DNA of 64,000 nucleotides from NCBI GenBank assembly GCA_026707945.1, contig JAPOVV010000110.1, positions 124,001 through 188,000 of the forward strand, written 5' to 3'. The translations under genes were made by a program, and so were the position numbers. Numbering within the stretch: position 1 is the stretch's first letter; the number at the start of each line of letters is the position of its first letter. Source of the DNA: Gammaproteobacteria bacterium. GTDB lineage: Bacteria > Pseudomonadota > Gammaproteobacteria > Pseudomonadales > Azotimanducaceae. A model generated the notes under the pieces. That model was not told the DNA's origin. It worked only from the letters and a program-made list of their open reading frames with translations, and did not search any database. Positions 1 through 8,200 of the stretch are shown here, one piece after another.

Positions 1-2
1 TG

Positions 3-329
3 GAAGGTCAAGTTCATGGCGGGCTCGCTCAAGGTATTGGTCAGGCGCTACTTGAACATGGCATCTACGACGGTGACGGCAACCTCTCGACGGGTTCGTA
101 TATGGACTACGCGATGCCGCGCGCCACCGATTTGCCTGATTTCGAGGTTGATATGACCTCAACACCTTGCACCCACAACCCGCTCGGCGTTAAGGGTTGT
201 GGCGAAGCCGGAGCGATCGGATCGCCTGCTGCAGTCATGAATGCCATCACCGACGCTCTAGGCGTCAAGGATGTACCTATGCCTGCAACACCTCATACCG
301 TATGGGAAACCATTCAACAAGGAGCGTAA
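3..329 (+). CDS. Molybdenum hydroxylase large subunit (CO/xanthine dehydrogenase family), C-terminal part
   Basis: The reading frame is open from base 3 and ends with TAA at 327-329, so only the last 108 residues are present. The glycine-rich stretch [18 protein letters not shown] is typical of the molybdopterin-binding subunit of xanthine dehydrogenase / aerobic CO dehydrogenase-type enzymes. The later [14 protein letters not shown] segment holds the conserved glutamate-containing active-site loop near the C-terminus. The FAD subunit follows after 3 bases, so the two form one complex. The substrate (CO, xanthine or another aldehyde/heterocycle) cannot be told because the diagnostic active-site loop lies upstream of the window. 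The family call is firm; the name coxL would be a guess. Confidence 0.9.
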   Translation, partial: EGQVHGGLAQGIGQALLEHGIYDGDGNLSTGSYMDYAMPRATDLPDFEVDMTSTPCTHNPLGVKGCGEAGAIGSPAAVMNAITDALGVKDVPMPATPHTVWETIQQGA

Positions 330-332
330 GTC

Positions 333-1118
333 ATGTATACATTCAACTTTCGACGCGCTTCGAATTTAGATGAGGCGCAACAGATTCATCAATCGTCATC
401 AGATGCCGTGTATGTTGCAGGCGGGATGACGCTAATCCCTTCGCTGAAACTCCGACTTGCGAATCCAGATGACGTCGTAGACCTAAGTCAGATCGACGGT
501 CTCGGATCTATCTCATCAGCGGACGGTGTCGTCAGCATCGGTGCGATGGCGCGACATTGCGAAGTCGCCGCAACCTCAGACATACCGGCTCTCGCCGCGT
601 TGGCGAATCGAATCGGTGATGCCCAGGTACGAAATCGCGGTACGATCGGTGGATCGCTGGCAAACAACGACCCGGCGGCTGACTATCCCGCGGCCGTACT
701 AGGTCTTGGCGCAATCGTCCATACCAATGCACGCGCAATCGCAGGGGACGATTTCTTTGTCGATCTCTTCGAAACAGCACTCGATGAAGGGGAGATCATT
801 ACACGAGTGGACTTCCCCATACCAAGACGCGCAGCATATGCGAAATTCGCTAACCAAGCGTCGAAATATGCGGTAGTCGGTGTAATGGTCGCAGAAACGG
901 ATGCTGGCATTCGTGTCGGTGTCACCGGTGCGGCAGCTTGTGCGTTCAGACTCACAAGTTTTGAAGAAGCACTGTCCACAAACATGTCGGCGTCTGCGCT
1001 CGATGGCGTTGAGGTGGATAGTAGTGACTTCAATAGCGATCTGCACGCGTCTGCAGCGTATCGTGGTAGCCTCGTCACTGTTATGGCTAAACAGGCGGTG
1101 GACCAGCTGACCACGTGA
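333..1118 (+). CDS. FAD-binding subunit of molybdenum hydroxylase (CoxM/CutM-like)
   Basis: 261 residues, a little shorter than the usual 280-290. It carries the two FAD/pyrophosphate-binding signatures of this family: AGGMTLIP near residue 30 and TIGGSLANNDPAADYP near residues 105-120. In these enzymes the subunit passes electrons from the iron-sulfur subunit to the external acceptor. It starts 3 bases after the large subunit, and its stop overlaps the next gene start (GTGA), which indicates an operon. The small [2Fe-2S] subunit is not in the window; it probably lies upstream, since none is seen downstream. Short antisense frames across it have no recognisable content. Confidence 0.92.
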   Translation: MYTFNFRRASNLDEAQQIHQSSSDAVYVAGGMTLIPSLKLRLANPDDVVDLSQIDGLGSISSADGVVSIGAMARHCEVAATSDIPALAALANRIGDAQVRNRGTIGGSLANNDPAADYPAAVLGLGAIVHTNARAIAGDDFFVDLFETALDEGEIITRVDFPIPRRAAYAKFANQASKYAVVGVMVAETDAGIRVGVTGAAACAFRLTSFEEALSTNMSASALDGVEVDSSDFNSDLHASAAYRGSLVTVMAKQAVDQLTT

Positions 1119-2143
1119 CCCGCATCAAGAGCTATCGATGTCACGAGATTTCTGAAGACATTGGCAGCATTCAACTTGATGAAATCGAAATAGCTGACCC
1201 CGGACCTGACGAAATTCAGGTCCGGGTGAAGGCGTGTGCTGTCAACTTTCCTGATCTACTCATGATTCAGGATAAGTATCAGTTCCATCCACCACGACCA
1301 TTCGCACCCGGTGGCGAAGGTTCCGGCGTTGTCGCAAAGGTCGGCTCCGAAGTCAAAGAGTGGAAGGAGGGCGATGCTTTGGTATTCGGGAGTCGCTTCG
1401 GCGGTTTTTCGGAAGCGATCAACATGTCCTCTAAAGCCGCACGACCGCTACCTCAGCACATGGACTTCGCTCAAGGTGCTTCATATAGCACAGCCTACTC
1501 GACAGCTTGGGTTGCGCTTTCCTATCGAGGTCAGGTAAAAGAAGGAGAATGGTTACTCGTACATGGTGCGACTGGCGGCGTGGGGTTGGCAGCGGTCGAT
1601 ATCGGCAAGCTACTTGGCGCAAACGTGATCGCAACGGGCGGCCGAGACGACAAGCTGGCAGTCGTGAAGTCACGTGGGGCTGACGAAGTCATTAACTACA
1701 CGTTGCCTGATGGTTCTCTCGGTGGATTTCGAGAGCACGTCAAGGAGATAACTGGTTCGGGCGGCGCGGATGTCGTCTTCGATCCTGTAGGCGGCGACGT
1801 TTTCGACGAGACGATGCGTTGTGTGAATTTCGGTGGGCGAATCTTGACGATTGGTTTTACAAGTGGTCGTTGGCCGCAAGCCGCAGTAAACCTCGTACTG
1901 ATCAAGATGCTATCGATCATCGGCGTACGCGCAGGTGAAATTGGACGACGCAATCCTGAACTGGGTGCTAAATTCCGTCGCGAATTGAACGAGCTCGCGC
2001 AGTCCGGCAGGATCACCCCCTATGTGTGCAAGGGTTTTCCACTTGAGCGTGCTATTGACGCTATGCGAATGCTCGAAAATAGAGATGTCGTTGGTAAATG
2101 CGTCGTCACGATGAACGGGTACGAATTCACACCGCCTTCCTGA
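1115..2143 (+). CDS. Zinc-free quinone oxidoreductase-like MDR protein
   Basis: 342 residues, GTG start overlapping the stop of the FAD subunit by 4 bases. The N-terminal GroES-like domain lacks the zinc-binding cysteines of alcohol dehydrogenases. The nucleotide-binding domain starts with VHGATGGVGLAAVDIGKLLG (about residues 149-168), the AxxGxxG-type dinucleotide motif of the NADPH:quinone reductase branch of the medium-chain dehydrogenase/reductase family. It is therefore probably an NAD(P)H-dependent quinone or enoyl reductase. Coupling to the molybdenum hydroxylase suggests a shared pathway, but no substrate can be read from the sequence. The operon ends here; the next gene is convergent and only 27 bases away, with no clear hairpin terminator between them. 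Confidence 0.88.
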   Translation: MTRIKSYRCHEISEDIGSIQLDEIEIADPGPDEIQVRVKACAVNFPDLLMIQDKYQFHPPRPFAPGGEGSGVVAKVGSEVKEWKEGDALVFGSRFGGFSEAINMSSKAARPLPQHMDFAQGASYSTAYSTAWVALSYRGQVKEGEWLLVHGATGGVGLAAVDIGKLLGANVIATGGRDDKLAVVKSRGADEVINYTLPDGSLGGFREHVKEITGSGGADVVFDPVGGDVFDETMRCVNFGGRILTIGFTSGRWPQAAVNLVLIKMLSIIGVRAGEIGRRNPELGAKFRRELNELAQSGRITPYVCKGFPLERAIDAMRMLENRDVVGKCVVTMNGYEFTPPS

Positions 2144-2170
2144 CTTCGCAGTCTCACTCTAAGTGTCGAG

Positions 2171-3283
2171 TTAGCTCCCGCACGCTTTGTCCATAAGCGT
2201 TGGGAACCGACGGAAAACGTCCTCAGGCACTCCCGCGTATTTCTTTGAAACCACATCTCGATCCCAAAGATTGTTCATGGATCGCGCTGTATTGGCTTGC
2301 TTAAACGTGATTGAATCCAGCAGGTAGTACGGCGAGACCAGTGGGAAAAACTGAAGCGGCCAGTCCGTTCCGTAAACCAATCTCTCGGTAACCGACTCTC
2401 GTTCCAATGCTTGTCGTAGATAACCAATCTTGTTGATTTGTGTAAGGCTCGAAATATCCGCATACAGATTTGGGTAATCTTGGAACATCGGAATCAGACG
2501 CTCAAAATGCGCCTCTCCGTCGGTTTCGCCGGTGGTCGCGATGTGAGCCGCGATAACCGTTACGCCAAGTGAAAGCGGCAAATGCAGACGAAATGGATCA
2601 CCGAGTGAGTTGTCCGCATAGTTAAACGAATGTTCTGCACCAGTGTGCGTAAGTAACGGAATACAGTGCTCAACCATTCTCCGATAGAAAGGCTCAATTC
2701 TTGTATCTCCAGGGTTGAAGTGCATGATGTTAGGAAGCCATTTGACAAGTACTGCACCGTTTTCAACAACATAGTCAAGCCGTTCGATACTGTCGTGCCG
2801 GAGCGGATTCACACTCGCTCCGAACAACAGATTCGGATACCCTTTCAGCTCCCTGATCAAATACTCGTTCGGCACATAAAGCTGCGTGCGCTCTAGATCA
2901 AGCTCGCCTCGTTCGTCAACGGCACCGTCCATGGCAAGCAGCACAGCCTGATCAACAAATTTAGAGTTTGCGATCTTCGTCGCTAATCTTCCTAGTAACG
3001 CACGATCTCCTTCGTCCCTAAGTTCAGCTTCGGTGATGTCAAACCCTCGTAAGTAGATTGGGAACTTCCAAGAGTCGACTAGATCCGGATGGACATACGC
3101 ACCACTTCCACCGTACCCTAAACCGGCCGCATGGACATGCATATCTAGATAGCCACTTTCTGGAACGTCTGGAGGAGCCGCCTTCGGCACATAGAAAATC
3201 AAATACGTCGCGATTGCGATGCCCACCAACAACCAACACACACGCTGTACCGCGCGACTTACGCCGCGTTCATCTGAACTCAA
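2171..3283 (-). CDS. Membrane-anchored amidohydrolase (amidohydrolase-2 family)
   Basis: 370 residues with a TTG start (TTG AGT TCA). An N-terminal hydrophobic helix at about residues 14-32 is probably an uncleaved anchor. The catalytic fold follows: metal-binding HxH in DMHVHAAG (H49, H51), THTGAEH in the middle, AAHIATTGE, and GTDWPL near the C-terminus supplying the conserved aspartate. These fit a TIM-barrel metal hydrolase/decarboxylase of the amidohydrolase-2 family. The substrate is unknown. It stands alone on the minus strand, with its promoter region shared with the tRNA that follows on the other strand. The start codon is uncertain because no good ribosome-binding site precedes it. 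Confidence 0.85.
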   Translation of the reverse strand: MSSDERGVSRAVQRVCWLLVGIAIATYLIFYVPKAAPPDVPESGYLDMHVHAAGLGYGGSGAYVHPDLVDSWKFPIYLRGFDITEAELRDEGDRALLGRLATKIANSKFVDQAVLLAMDGAVDERGELDLERTQLYVPNEYLIRELKGYPNLLFGASVNPLRHDSIERLDYVVENGAVLVKWLPNIMHFNPGDTRIEPFYRRMVEHCIPLLTHTGAEHSFNYADNSLGDPFRLHLPLSLGVTVIAAHIATTGETDGEAHFERLIPMFQDYPNLYADISSLTQINKIGYLRQALERESVTERLVYGTDWPLQFFPLVSPYYLLDSITFKQANTARSMNNLWDRDVVSKKYAGVPEDVFRRFPTLMDKACGS

Positions 3284-3342
3284 CTGGACCTAGCTCGTGT
3301 TCAGGTTCACGGAGTGATCGTCAGTGCAATAATTAGTTTTAA

Positions 3343-3417
3343 GCGGGCGTCGTATAACGGTCATTACCTCAGCTTCCCAAGCTGAAGACGAGGGTTCGAT
3401 TCCCTTCGCCCGCTCCA
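3343..3417 (+). tRNA. tRNA-Gly (anticodon CCC)
   Basis: Cloverleaf read by eye. The acceptor stem is GCGGGCG (3343-3349) with CGCCCGC (3407-3413). The anticodon arm is TCAGC / GCTGA around loop TTCCCAA, giving anticodon CCC. The T arm has loop TTCGATT closed by GAGGG/CCCTT, with one G-T pair. The discriminator is T3414 and an encoded CCA lies at 3415-3417. It sits between the divergent amidohydrolase start and the convergent end of the alcohol dehydrogenase. I saw no integrase or repeated 3' end that would mark an integration site. Confidence 0.93.
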
Positions 3418-3441
3418 ATTCTGGAACGTCGGAATGATGTT

Positions 3442-4524
3442 CTATTCGAACATCACGACGTTACGCGCAACCTCACCGGTCTCCAACGCGTCAAACGCGC
3501 CATTGATATCGCCTAGTTTGATGTGACCTGAGATCATGTCGTCTAGATGCAGCTTGCCGGCGAGATAGAAATCGACGAATCGCGGCATATCGACGCGGAA
3601 CCGATTCGAACCCATGTTGGAACCCTGCAGTTTCTTTTCACGAAGGAGCTCGGGACCATGAATTTCAATGCTGGTGCCGACTGGAATCATTCCAATCACG
3701 GTAGCACATCCCCCGGCACCGATCATCTTCCATGCCTGCTCAGTTGTGACTTTCAACCCGATAGCTTCAAATGCGTAATGAACGCCGCCGCCAGTCATTT
3801 CGCGTACCGCTTCGACCGGATCAACTTCCGCAGCATTGACGGTATCCGTAGCGCCAAATTTCCTCGCGAGTTCAAGTTTGCTCGCAACGGTATCGATTGC
3901 AATGATTCGAGCAGCCCCTGCGAGCTCCGCACCATTGACACACGATAGTCCAACACCACCACAGCCAATCACTGCCACAGAGGAACCAGGTTCGATTGCC
4001 GCCGTATGAACGACGGCACCTACACCAGTCGTTACCCCGCAGCCAATTAATGCTGCTCGATCCAATGGCATGTCTTCTCGGATTTTCGCCACTGCGTGCT
4101 CATGAACCAGCATGTACTCAGCGAAAGACGATAGATTAAGGAACTGTGCGACCGGCTTACCGTCTTTCGATAGTCGAGGTTCGTCGTTAAAGCCACGTTG
4201 TAGTTCGGGTTCTTGGCACAATGACATGTGACCAGTGAGACAGTATTCACAGTGACCACAAAACGCCGATAAGCATGTGATGACATGATCACCCGGTTTA
4301 ACGTACACAACGTCTGACCCGACCTGCTCTACGATCCCTGCGGACTCGTGTCCTAAGATACAGGGCACGGGGTACGGATACGAACCATTCTGAAAGTGCA
4401 GATCTGAGTGACACACTCCAGCAGCAACCGTACGCACTAGAACTTCTCGAGCACGAGGTTTACTGATTGAGACTTCTTCGACCTCTAACGGGCTTCTCGC
4501 CTCATTCAATACAGCTGCTTTCAT
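3442..4524 (-). CDS. Zinc-dependent alcohol dehydrogenase (MDR, class III-like)
   Basis: 360 residues. Catalytic zinc ligands are visible as C38 (GVCHSD) and H59-E60 (GHE). The structural zinc cluster is C89, C92, C95 and C103. The Rossmann motif GCGGVGLSCVNGAELAGA follows in the second domain. It should oxidise a primary alcohol or an aldehyde adduct with NAD. The layout resembles class III and NDMA-type enzymes, but glutathione- or mycothiol-specific residues cannot be judged by eye. Start choice is strong: AGGAG lies 7 bases upstream of the ATG (plus-strand 4532-4536). A 10-base palindrome GTTACGTAAC lies at 4544-4553, just upstream, and could be an operator. The next minus-strand gene is 46 bases away. 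Confidence 0.92.
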   Translation of the reverse strand: MKAAVLNEARSPLEVEEVSISKPRAREVLVRTVAAGVCHSDLHFQNGSYPYPVPCILGHESAGIVEQVGSDVVYVKPGDHVITCLSAFCGHCEYCLTGHMSLCQEPELQRGFNDEPRLSKDGKPVAQFLNLSSFAEYMLVHEHAVAKIREDMPLDRAALIGCGVTTGVGAVVHTAAIEPGSSVAVIGCGGVGLSCVNGAELAGAARIIAIDTVASKLELARKFGATDTVNAAEVDPVEAVREMTGGGVHYAFEAIGLKVTTEQAWKMIGAGGCATVIGMIPVGTSIEIHGPELLREKKLQGSNMGSNRFRVDMPRFVDFYLAGKLHLDDMISGHIKLGDINGAFDALETGEVARNVVMFE

Positions 4525-4543
4525 CGTCCTTCTCCTATGACCG

Positions 4544-4553
4544 GTTACGTAAC
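4544..4553. promoter_or_regulatory. Palindrome upstream of the alcohol dehydrogenase
   Basis: GTTACGTAAC is a perfect 10-base palindrome about 20 bases upstream of the dehydrogenase start, between it and the end of the ABC permease gene. A regulator site is possible, but no known regulator motif is matched. Confidence 0.25.
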
Positions 4554-4570
4554 GTGGCTAGCTAATTGTC

Positions 4571-5290
4571 TTAACCACTAAGCAGTTTTTCGCGACGGTT
4601 GCTACGCATAAACGCAAGTCCCAGAATCGCTAGCGTGAGCAAGGCATAGCCTATTCGATTCTGTACGGTCGCCTCAAGTAGGACCTCAGGGTCTGCTTCA
4701 AACATCGCAAAAGGGTTGTAGAACGGCGAAAACACTCGCTGAATGTTGCCGAATCCCGAAATGAATGCAAAAAACACGAGAACCAGCGCCGTGGCGACGG
4801 CACCTCCGATCTCGCTTCGAAACAGTGCCGACATACCCATCGCCAAAACCATCGCAAACAAGGCACCTTGTAATGACCCTTGAAGCACGAACAGCGGATA
4901 TTCAGTAATAAAGAACCACACACCAACCGCCAGCAGTATTTCGACTGGAATGAGGATCAATACCGCCGCAATCAACTTAACCCACCAAACGCGCTCACAA
5001 CCACCTGGAACGGTATAGACGATTTCCAGACTGCGTCCGCTAATTTCACTTGCAATGATGCGCAGACCAAGGAATACACCGATAAAGACCAACGGGATAC
5101 CAATTAGCGTTATTTGCGCATGTCCACTGTTAAATCCATCGACAAGCCCGACGTACTCGAGTAAAAACAAACCACACACCCAGATTGGTGCGACGAGCAA
5201 GATTAAATAAAAGTGCTTACCAGATAGGCTGATCGCGGCGTAGCGATACATCTCCAAGCCGCCCAACAAAACCAGCAGGTCGTCCTTCAC
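4571..5290 (-). CDS. ABC-2-type transporter permease
   Basis: 239 residues with about six hydrophobic segments: roughly 24-45, 58-78, 105-130, 133-150, 163-185 and 207-225. The hydrophilic segment SEISGRSLEIVYTVPGG after the second helix resembles the cytoplasmic loop of ABC-2/NosY-like permeases. It starts with GTG overlapping the stop of the RND-ABC fusion (GTGA, 5287-5290), so translation is probably coupled, and the fusion's ATPase domain is its natural partner. No substrate can be assigned. There is no accompanying periplasmic adaptor or outer-membrane channel gene nearby. Confidence 0.85.
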   Translation of the reverse strand: MKDDLLVLLGGLEMYRYAAISLSGKHFYLILLVAPIWVCGLFLLEYVGLVDGFNSGHAQITLIGIPLVFIGVFLGLRIIASEISGRSLEIVYTVPGGCERVWWVKLIAAVLILIPVEILLAVGVWFFITEYPLFVLQGSLQGALFAMVLAMGMSALFRSEIGGAVATALVLVFFAFISGFGNIQRVFSPFYNPFAMFEADPEVLLEATVQNRIGYALLTLAILGLAFMRSNRREKLLSG

Positions 5291-8200
5291 GTTGTATCGC
5301 CAATCAACCAGAGGTATCCGTCTTCGAGATTTGCATCTACTTGAATCGCATCATCCACAGGCGCTTCATTCGCCAACACTCGTCTACGTACTTGGCCGCC
5401 ACCAGTTGGTGTCTCATTGACAAGAATCGCGTCTTTTGGCAATTCGAACGCGACGTCTTCGGCTTGTTCAAAAGTCCACACCTTGTCTTCGGCATAGGTC
5501 GAGAGCTCCGACGGCGCACCATCAAACTGCATCTGATTTCTCGCAAGAACAAGGACTCGATCACACGCAACCGCGACATCGTCAACCACGTGAGTTGAAA
5601 ACAACACGATCCGGTTTTGCGCGAGGCGGCTTAGCAGATTTCGAAATCGAATCCGTTCTCTTGGATCAAGTCCCACAGTAGGTTCGTCGACGATGATGAT
5701 CGGTGGCAGTCGCAACAGCGTTCTTGCGACAGCGACTCGTTGACGCATGCCACCTGACAGGCTTCCAATTGCATCGTCCTGCTTTTCTTCTAAACCGACT
5801 TCCTTCAATAGACCGTCTACACGCTCTTCGCGATCTATAACAGGGATTTCATATAAGCCGGCGTAGTACATCAGGTACGCCTTAGGTGTTGAACCGGCCG
5901 GCAAGCCGGAGTCCTGCGGTAGGTAGCCAATCCAACGCGCCAAGTGTTTTCTTAATAGACTAATCGATATCCCGCCGAGCGCGACAACACCGCTTGTGGG
6001 TTCAAGTATTCCCGCCATCTGGCGTAGCAACGTTGTCTTACCCGCCCCATTTGGTCCGAGAATCCCGATCATGCCGCGCTCGGCAACAAAGTCGACACCT
6101 GCTAACGCCTTAACTTCGTCACCCTGCATATCCAATCCTGCGAAGCGTTTGGACCAACGCCTTACGAAAGTGCGAGGATAGCGGAGGAAGCCTTCCACTC
6201 TTTCCGGAACGTCGCCACGTATCTGCCGAACCGCACTGCGACGCATAAACTGCAAAACGAACAACACGATGACGATGACGATCGGCCAGATTAACGGCAC
6301 TTCAGGTGCTTCATTTGCGAGCGTCGGTTTTACATTGACAACGTAGACATTTATGGCAATCGCAACCCAAGGCAACCCATATACCAACGCTGTTACCAAG
6401 GCGTTTGGGATGACCGTGCCAGTCTCGTCAACTCGACCTAAAAGGCTACGAATTTCGTACGTGAATAAACCGATACAGCACGCTACACCAAGTGCAGCAA
6501 GCAGCCCCCAGAGACCTTCGATCGTCAGATAACTTATCGCTCCAAAACCGCCCGCGACAATCAACAGGACGATCGCCTTTTCGACCGAATCCGCGCGCGA
6601 GAACATCTCGCCTCCACGCTCGATGACACGACGAATGAACTCCTTCCGCTGCTCAATGGTGGCGCGCAAGGGGCCCGGTAGGCCGTAGATCTTCCCAAGA
6701 TGCTTCACCTCGAGCAAAGGTGGACCACCATCAGAGTGTGGCTCGGGTGGCTCCTGTTTGCGGAAGAACATAACGATCAATGCGAGTAAGCAGCCACCAA
6801 CGAGTAACGCAACAACGAACTGCCACAAAATGGATACCAGCAATTCGACCCAGATCAACCAGGTCATTAGAGCCGTAGTCGTACCAAGCCAGCCAACCAT
6901 CAGCCACGGTCCAACGCGACCGAAAATCCGATCCAGACGATGTAACAGGATATAGCCGACCGGAATGACCAATAAGGTCAGTAGCGCTGACGTGATCAAG
7001 CCACCGATGACCGTTACCGCGAAACCTGGCCAGATTTCGTTTTCCCGACCGGTTGACACTGCTAACGGTGCCAATGCTGCAATGGTTGTAGCCGTAACCA
7101 ATAACACCGGTCGTGTTCGTTCGCGCATCGCCGATAACGCGGCGGCACCGCGAGACCAACCAGCATCTAGCGTCTTTCGTTGCATACGATCGACGAGCAA
7201 GATAGCCGGATTAACGGTAAGCCCGACCAACGCTAACATGCCAACGAGGACACCTGGTTCCATTGACTTACCGGTCAAGAACAACACCCACCCTGACCCC
7301 AGCATAGTGAGTGGGAGCGCAAGTAGCACGAGTACGGGTAATGACAACGATTCGAAGGTCATTGCCAATACGAGAAATAAGAACAGTAGCGCAGGGAGGA
7401 GGACTTTTGAAGCTGCCGAAACATCTTCGTTCGGTTCGGGCGTCTCGATGACATACTCAGGCGGTCGCGGTGCACTTGCCACCATTTGGTTGATTTGTTC
7501 GCGAACGGCTTCAAGTGCGTCCCCCGATGACGGCGCCGAGTTACTCAATCGATAGTTGACAGCCATCTCGCGCCTACCATTCTTGTGCACGATGACCGGT
7601 AACGGACGCATTTGACGTGCGGTGGCAACGGTTTCCAGACGGATCGCTCCTGCGGTTGTGTTAATCCGCATGTTGCGCAAATCAGCGAGTGAAGTCGTTT
7701 CGTCTCTTACACCAATACGCTCCACGACGATGGGAATCTCCCGACCCGATGGTAACGCATAGTCTGTCGCCATCTGAACGCCCTCAGTACCGGCTATGTT
7801 CAGATTTCCAAGAACATCACTGAGTCGCAAGCCAAGAGAATCAAGGACGCTCTCGTTCGGGCGTACCCAAAGCTCTGGATTGCCCCGAGGCGCAGCTACC
7901 CACGCACCCGCGATGAAATTCGCTCCTTCTAGTCGTTCCTCTATGTCATCCGCAAGATTCCAAAGCGTTTGGGAGTCCGGACCAGATACAACGATCCGAC
8001 CAGGTGGCGCGTCATTGAATCGTGATGAAGCTCTACGCCGTCGCTCTGAGCCATATTCTTGCTCGCCAGGACGCATGACATCGATACCTCTGAGTTTTGA
8101 TGCCAGCTTCGATACGCGACCTCTAACTGAGCCAACGGTCAGCCCCTTTGGCCGCTCGTCAAGGTCTACGAACTGAACCGTAAGTTGCGCACCTTCTTTA

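Noticed and set aside
683..1174. 163-residue minus-strand open frame opposite the FAD subunit
   Set aside because: Antisense shadow; the plus-strand protein has clear FAD motifs.
3343..3417. tRNA-Gly as an integration site of a mobile element
   Set aside because: No integrase, no repeated tRNA 3' end and no change in gene content were seen around it.
6965..7555. 196-residue plus-strand open frame antisense to the RND-ABC fusion
   Set aside because: It lies wholly opposite a well-supported gene, is low in complexity (Ser, Thr, Asn rich) and shows no motif; it is a codon-bias shadow.
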